Source: Eubacteriaceae bacterium UBA6119 (GTDB lineage Bacteria; Bacillota; Clostridia; Eubacteriales; UBA1433). From it: DNA of 64,000 nt. The first letter of the stretch is position 1. Each line of letters begins with the position of its first letter. Below the pieces are notes generated by a model, which worked only from the letters and a program-made list of their open reading frames with translations, searched no databases and was not told the DNA's origin. Positions 62,277 through 64,000 of this stretch are shown here, piece after piece. A program made the translations under genes and the position numbers. Where the stretch lies: assembly GCA_002423395.1 (NCBI GenBank), contig DIVZ01000004.1:1-64000 (forward strand), in the 5' to 3' direction.

Positions 62277-63116
62277 TTATTTAATAAACATCGTGCCTGC
62301 GCCCTTAGTGTTTAAAAGACCGGCCATTATCATATTTTCTTTTCTGCCGTCTAAAATAAATGCGCTTTCCACTCCGTTTTTTGCCGCATTTATACAGCAT
62401 TTTACTTTTGGTATCATCCCGCCGTTAATAATTCCGCCATTTATATACTCAATTGCTTTTTCAGTGTTTATTTCATTTATTAAAGTGGATTCATCTTCTT
62501 TATCTAAAAGTATCCCCTTAACGTCAGTTAGCAGCACAAAAGCCGCCGCTTTTAATTTTACTGCTACTGCTCCCGCCGCGGTATCTGCGTTTATGTTATA
62601 TACGCACCCGTCCTCATCGCATCCGACAGTTGATAATATAGGCACATAGCCAAGTTTGATTAAATCAAGTATCGGCTCATCATTTATTTCCGTTATTTCT
62701 CCGACAAAACCTAAATCAATGCCGTTATCCATTTTAGCAGCTTTTATAATATAACTGTCAAGACCCGATATACCTATCGCCCTGCCGCCTCGCTGCGATA
62801 CAAGCATGCTTAAATCCTTGTTAACTTTTCCAGCAAGCACCATCTGTACAATATCGGCAGTTTCTTTGTCGGTATATCGCAGACCGTTTACAAATCTGCT
62901 CTCTGTGCCTGTTTTTTTTAGCATAGCGTTTATCTCAGGACCTCCGCCATGGACTAAAACAACACCTATTTTTAATGACTGTAAAAACAATATATCGTCA
63001 ATAAGCGATACGGCAGCCGCTTTATTTGTCATTGCATTGCCGCCGTATTTTATAACTACTGTTTTATTCTCAAACTTATATTTCAGTTCTTCTATAGTTT
63101 TATTATCTTTTATCAT
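62277..63116 (-). CDS. argB: N-acetylglutamate kinase
   Basis: 279-residue amino-acid kinase phosphorylating N-acetylglutamate. The ATP/phosphate loop VVIKYGGNAM (about 20-29), LVHGGGPEINAML, and the C-terminal GGIINGGMIPKVKCC are present. The N-terminal helix (about 1-18) is present in short form, so the arginine-sensitive hexameric form is neither proved nor excluded. It starts nine bases after argJ with AAGGAATTGCG. Confidence 0.95.
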   Translation of the reverse strand: MIKDNKTIEELKYKFENKTVVIKYGGNAMTNKAAAVSLIDDILFLQSLKIGVVLVHGGGPEINAMLKKTGTESRFVNGLRYTDKETADIVQMVLAGKVNKDLSMLVSQRGGRAIGISGLDSYIIKAAKMDNGIDLGFVGEITEINDEPILDLIKLGYVPILSTVGCDEDGCVYNINADTAAGAVAVKLKAAAFVLLTDVKGILLDKEDESTLINEINTEKAIEYINGGIINGGMIPKVKCCINAAKNGVESAFILDGRKENMIMAGLLNTKGAGTMFIK

Positions 63117-63125
63117 CGCAATTCC

Positions 63126-64000
63126 TTATGTTCTGTAATCCCCGTTTATTTTTACATAGTCATATGTAAGGTCGCATCCCCAGGCTGTTGCGTTGAATTT
63201 ACCCTCATTTAAGTTGATTACTACTGTAATCTCATCTTCCAGCAATATATTTTTGGCTTTGTCTTCGTCGAATTTAAGGCCCAATCCGTTTTTACATACG
63301 TCTACGTTTCCGCTTTTTGATGATAGCGAAATATCTACTTTATCCGGGTCAAAATCCGCTCCTGAATATCCTGCGGCGCAAAAAATCCTGCCCCAGTTAG
63401 CGTCAGCGCCGAACATTGCCGCCTTAAAAAGCGATGATGTAATTATGCTTTTTGCTATTTTTTTTGCGTCAGCGATACTTGATACGTTTATAGCGTTGCA
63501 TATTATAAGTTTGCTTGCGCCTTCTCCGTCACGCGCTATTTCTTTTGATAGATATTCGCTGATGTATCTTAAGGCATTTATGAATATATTGTAGTTTTCA
63601 CCTGTATTGTCGATTATTTTATTCCCTGCTTTGCCGTTTGCAAGCAGGCATACCATATCGTTTGTAGACGTGTCTCCGTCAATGCTTATCATGTTAAAAG
63701 TATCATCAACAGTTTCTTTTAACGCTTTGGCAAGCATTGGTGTTTCAATAGCCGTATCGGTTGTAATAAATCCAAACATGGTGCCCATATTGGGATGAAT
63801 CATCCCTGATCCTTTAGCAATAGCGCCCATTCTGCACACTTTATTGTCTATTACAAATTCAACCGCAATTTCTTTCGGTCGTGTGTCTGTTGTCATAATA
63901 GCGTATGCCGCGTCCATGCCGTCAGAGTCATTAAGCAAACCGCATAATGCCGGCAGAGAATCTTCTATAGGCTTTAACGGCAATATTTCGCCGATTACCC
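63126..64000 (-). CDS. argJ: ArgJ glutamate N-acetyltransferase (5' end beyond window)
   Basis: Partial bifunctional ornithine acetyltransferase/N-acetylglutamate synthase; the last 290 or so residues are visible and about 100 N-terminal residues lie beyond base 64000. The frame enters at VIGEILPLKPI, the usual segment after the N-terminal domain. The self-cleavage region GSGMIHPNMGTMFGFITTD is present, with G-T at the scissile bond in place of the commoner A-T. SIDGDTSTND and the C-terminal GADANWGRIFCAAGYSGADFDPDK are intact. It leads argB and argD in the cyclic arginine pathway. Confidence 0.94.
   Translation of the reverse strand, partial: VIGEILPLKPIEDSLPALCGLLNDSDGMDAAYAIMTTDTRPKEIAVEFVIDNKVCRMGAIAKGSGMIHPNMGTMFGFITTDTAIETPMLAKALKETVDDTFNMISIDGDTSTNDMVCLLANGKAGNKIIDNTGENYNIFINALRYISEYLSKEIARDGEGASKLIICNAINVSSIADAKKIAKSIITSSLFKAAMFGADANWGRIFCAAGYSGADFDPDKVDISLSSKSGNVDVCKNGLGLKFDEDKAKNILLEDEITVVINLNEGKFNATAWGCDLTYDYVKINGDYRT

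Overview
The window reads as chromosomal DNA of an AT-rich, low-GC Gram-positive anaerobe, most likely a spore-forming member of the Clostridia. The pointers are spoVB and spoVG, a bacterial V-type ATPase operon, hybrid cluster protein under a Crp/Fnr-type regulator, an arginine deiminase pathway, strong AGGAGG-type ribosome binding sites, TTGACA/TATAAT promoters with 17-base spacers, and many U-tailed hairpin terminators. I cannot name the species. No prophage, insertion sequence, rRNA operon or CRISPR array was seen.

Layout. 1-3.7 kb: two tandem YkvI-type transporter genes (the first cut by the window edge) and a PanE-family reductase. 3.9-8.4 kb: mscL, lysS, greA, an unknown gene and an exported G5/M23 peptidase. 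8.5-17.1 kb: a nine-gene V-type ATPase operon whose rotor subunit carries the sodium-binding residues of Enterococcus hirae NtpK. 17.2-22.0 kb: a housekeeping operon (yggU-type gene, hslO, prfA, tsaC/ywlC, ywlE, rpiB, dCMP deaminase). 22.1-26.7 kb: DegV protein, a lipoprotein, an HtrA-type protease, a HAD phosphatase and an unknown membrane protein. 26.8-30.2 kb: spoVB-mazG-hup. 30.4-32.9 kb: a CCA-enzyme-like HD protein with a ruined nucleotidyltransferase head, rsmA, tRNA-Leu(CAG) and a stand-alone TfoX C-terminal domain.

32.9-45.6 kb is the accessory core. It holds a decayed 3' end of a [2Fe-2S] reductase gene, a 1303-residue surface protein with two C-type-lectin-like domains, and a six-gene cluster of a GntR/FCD regulator, three phytoene-desaturase-like flavoproteins and two NAD(P)H:[2Fe-2S] reductases. 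The cluster looks like a dedicated electron-transfer system feeding CrtI-like flavoenzymes, perhaps for reducing C=C bonds. The substrate cannot be told from sequence. A perfect inverted repeat over the predicted start site of the regulator gene is a good operator candidate.

45.9-53.3 kb: hcp divergent from its likely Crp/Fnr regulator with a shared palindrome centred at -41.5 of hcp, a polysaccharide deacetylase, a QueC-like PP-loop protein, an AT-rich DUF4238 gene that looks acquired, and an ABC exporter. 53.4-56.7 kb: arcA, an ornithine carbamoyltransferase and a double-Nudix protein. 56.7-61.0 kb: spoVG-glmU-prs in the conserved order, and murC. 61.0-64 kb: argJ-argB-argD, with argJ cut by the window end.
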